From Hymenobacter sp. YIM 151858-1 (GTDB taxonomy: Bacteria > Bacteroidota > Bacteroidia > Cytophagales > Hymenobacteraceae), in the NCBI RefSeq assembly GCF_025979705.1, contig NZ_CP110137.1, forward strand, positions 1 to 64,000: DNA of 64,000 bases. The letters are read 5' to 3'. The translations under genes were made by a program, and so were the position numbers. Shown here piece by piece: positions 62,265 to 64,000 of the stretch (the stretch's first letter is position 1; the number at the start of each line of letters is the position of its first letter). The notes beneath the pieces are model-generated. The model ran no database searches. It saw only the letters and a list, made by a program, of their open reading frames with translations, and was not told the DNA's origin.

Positions 62265-62402
62265 ATGAAAAGCCCCAAAGCAGCTCCTAAATTCCAGTTA
62301 GTAAAGACCGTCGTAACGCGCTTTGCCCCGGCTCAAACCGGTAAGCGCGCCGGCAGCAGTTCGGGCACCGATTCAGTCACCAGCGTACTCTCCAGCTTTT
62401 AA
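62265..62402 (+). CDS. Lanthipeptide-like precursor peptide without cysteine
   Basis: A 45-aa peptide, too small to be conspicuous. The N-terminal part, PKFQLVKTVVTRF (residues 8-20), has the Lys-x-x-Leu-x-Lys-x-x-Val pattern of Bacteroidota class I leaders. The C-terminal part has ten Ser/Thr in 25 residues (ending GSSSGTDSVTSVLSSF) and no cysteine anywhere, so lanthionine rings cannot form within it. The start at 62265 is preferred over an upstream in-frame start because the leader motif begins there and the promoter box lies 51 bp before it. It is followed 94 bp later by the LanC-like gene, in the same direction and probably the same transcript. Confidence 0.65.
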   Translation: MKSPKAAPKFQLVKTVVTRFAPAQTGKRAGSSSGTDSVTSVLSSF

Positions 62403-62496
62403 GTCTCGCAGCTGGTTCACCCGTTTGCTCGTCGGGTCCTGGGACGCTGGATTCCCGGCCCCGCGGGTTACTTTCTTACCGGTCCGCCGTAGTGCC

Positions 62497-63669
62497 ATGC
62501 CCATTACTTTCCCATCTGAGCCTGCCGACAAAGGCCCGTACATCAGCGCTCCGGCGCTTGAGGAAGGACAGGGCCTGAGGCTTAGTTGGGAAATGGTGCA
62601 CGCTTGGCTGTTGCGGGCCACCGAGATTAGCGCGGCCCCGCTGGGGGAACTGGCAGTCTATGGTTACTGCGTAGATAAAAGCCTGAACCGGCCCGCGGAT
62701 CCTGCGTTAACGCAGCGCCTGTACCGGCGGCTGCCCGAACAGCTCGATGAACTGCTGCCTTCGCTGCTGGCCTGGCAATTGGATACGCTTTGCGCAGCCG
62801 CCTGGCTGCAAGCGGCCTGGAGCGCGGAAGGGGTAGCGTTGCCCGGGGCGGCAGCCCAGCTTGCACAGCTCGATGAGCAGGTGCAGCAGCGAGCCGTCCA
62901 GTTAAGCCAGACTGCCTCCCGCGAAAACCGACGAGCTTACTTTCGCAGCCTGCGCTACCTGAACTTACGCCGCCCAATGTCCGAGCCGCTGCTGTGGCGG
63001 CTGCTCGAAGGGGGACTGCCCCCGCTGGTTTTCTGCCCGGGGCAGGCGGTACCGCTGGGCCTAAACGGGGGATTAGCTGGCGAGCTGCTGCTGCTGCTGC
63101 ACCTGCACCGGGACGGGGTAGCCGTTCCCGGCCTGGACCAGCACCTGCGGGTAAGCCTGCAGCTGCTGTTTAGCGCCCGGCAGTCCGTTGATTTTCAGGC
63201 GGGTCACTACTCCGTGTTTCCCTACGAGCTGCGCGGATCGGCGGGCGAACCTGCCTTTAGCGCCGAGCTAAGCTGGCAGCGCGGCGACTTAGGCCTCGCC
63301 CTCTTGTTTTATGAAGCTGCCGCCTTGTTTGACGACCAGGAGTTATTTAAGACCGCGGAGCTGGTAGGGCTTAATGCGCTGCTGCGCACCTCAACGGCGG
63401 AGACCTTGGTAACTACCGCCGGGTGGCAGCGGGGAGCCGCCGGGCTGGCCACCCTGTACGCCAAGCTGCACCAGCTGAGTGGCCAGCCCGCTTACCGGGC
63501 CGGCTACGATCATTGGCTCGGCCAGACGCAACGATGGCTGCCCCAGGCGCTCCAAGCGGAGCAGCAAGTAACTACCGCCGCCGTATCCGACACAATCCGG
63601 GTCGGCCTGGTGCTGTTATCGGCGTTGAAGGGCAAAGTGCTGTTGTGGGAGAGTGCTCTGCTCTACTAA
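62497..63669 (+). CDS. LanC-like protein lacking zinc and catalytic residues
   Basis: A 390-aa protein with the LanC alpha/alpha-toroid repeats. Signature positions can be located: LGLNGGLAGELLLLL at 188-202 (family L-S-H-G-L-A-G), LSWQRGDLGLALLFYEAA at 259-276 (family W-C-Y-G), and GWQRGAAGLATLYAKL at 309-324 (family C-H-G). The three zinc ligands Cys, Cys and His read Gln261, Gln311 and Arg312, and the catalytic His (His212 in NisC) reads Gly191. The frame is intact and the fold pattern good, so it is a maintained pseudoenzyme. It may hold or present the dehydrated peptide to LanB, or carry another activity. Start 62497 chosen by codon context. Confidence 0.75.
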   Translation: MPITFPSEPADKGPYISAPALEEGQGLRLSWEMVHAWLLRATEISAAPLGELAVYGYCVDKSLNRPADPALTQRLYRRLPEQLDELLPSLLAWQLDTLCAAAWLQAAWSAEGVALPGAAAQLAQLDEQVQQRAVQLSQTASRENRRAYFRSLRYLNLRRPMSEPLLWRLLEGGLPPLVFCPGQAVPLGLNGGLAGELLLLLHLHRDGVAVPGLDQHLRVSLQLLFSARQSVDFQAGHYSVFPYELRGSAGEPAFSAELSWQRGDLGLALLFYEAAALFDDQELFKTAELVGLNALLRTSTAETLVTTAGWQRGAAGLATLYAKLHQLSGQPAYRAGYDHWLGQTQRWLPQALQAEQQVTTAAVSDTIRVGLVLLSALKGKVLLWESALLY

Positions 63670-63915
63670 TCAACTTTGCCGTTGTTGGTGGGCAAAGTAG
63701 CCGTCAAAGGCCCAATCACCGCTGCTGTAGCCTGCGCCCGCATTTGGCTGCACTTCCATCCGGTACTCGCCTGCTGGATTAACTGCCAGGTACGCCCACC
63801 GGGGTTGGTCGTCGGCGTCCGCGGAGCGCTGACGCGCGGCGGGTTTGTCTCTGAGCAAGGTTGAGTCAAGTGGCAGACGCCGTTATCTTGCGCCGCAATT
63901 CTCCCTACCATTTAG

Positions 63916-64000
63916 ATGGCCACCACCCCGAGCTTCGTTGATTTTGTAACCGGGCAGCTGGCCGGCGCACTGGATGTGTCGGCCAAAAAGCTGTTCGGCG
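63916..64000 (+). CDS. TfoX-family protein (N-terminal fragment)
   Basis: The first 28 codons (MATTPSFVDFVTGQLAGALD, then VSAKKLFG) match the start of TfoX N-terminal-domain proteins, which read F-V-D-x-x-x-x-Q-L-A-G ... K-x-F-G. The rest is outside the window. Unrelated to the lanthipeptide locus in known function. Confidence 0.7.
   Translation, partial: MATTPSFVDFVTGQLAGALDVSAKKLFG

Noticed and set aside
63670-63858. Minus-strand 62-codon frame after the LanC-like gene
   Set aside because: It needs a TTG start and has no recognised homology; the end is somewhat protein-like, but support is too thin to call a gene.

Overview
The window comes from a high-GC member of the Bacteroidota, most likely Hymenobacter or a close relative. 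Evidence: a CTnDOT-type traE-traN transfer operon, a type IX secretion sorting domain, a PID-CTERM protein, a TonB receptor paired with a lipoprotein, a TAnnTTTG-type promoter box, and a secreted protein with a DUF6799-like repeat. A Rep_3/RepB-type initiator next to two large iteron clusters, just downstream of the transfer genes, indicates an extrachromosomal replicon: a conjugative plasmid or large secondary replicon. No relaxase, coupling protein, ParA/ParB, rRNA or tRNA gene was seen.

Layout. 0-1.3 kb: a TauE/SafE exporter (partial) and an ArsR-type repressor with a visible operator, then a decayed serine resolvase. 1.5-9.4 kb: a six-PAS hybrid histidine kinase, an exported Ppx/GppA-like protein, a two-PAS protein, and decayed sequence that includes a 57-bp inverted copy of part of the kinase gene. 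9.4-14.2 kb: an AT-hook/ribbon-helix-helix protein, an intradiol-dioxygenase/thioredoxin-like fusion lipoprotein, small orphan proteins, and an alpha/beta hydrolase that has lost its catalytic serine and histidine. 14.6-24.6 kb: the transfer operon (traE, F, G, a low-GC lipoprotein, two tandem traI-like genes, traJ, K, M, N). 24.6-26.6 kb: origin with iterons and the rep gene.

27-46 kb: surface and export functions (porin, PID-CTERM protein, 1,282-aa T9SS cargo, secreted DRGH nuclease, beta-helix lipoprotein plus TonB receptor), a UspA-like protein, and a rearrangement scar where a GH1 glycosidase and the tail of an M14 peptidase meet with both 5' ends missing. 46-55 kb: a heavy-metal (probably copper/silver class) efflux cluster: RND pump, adaptor, TolC channel and several His- or Cys-rich metal-binding proteins, all on the minus strand.

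57-63.7 kb: the most unusual part, a class I lanthipeptide-like locus. It has a full-length LanB dehydratase, a LytTR regulator plus LytS-type kinase, and, divergently, a 45-aa leader-type peptide and a LanC-like protein. The peptide has no cysteine at all, and the LanC-like protein has lost all three zinc ligands and the catalytic histidine. The two losses agree with each other and suggest a dehydrated peptide without lanthionine rings. Two perfect 11-bp repeats 21 bp apart sit upstream of the peptide promoter, the spacing expected for a LytTR operator. The window ends inside a TfoX-like gene.
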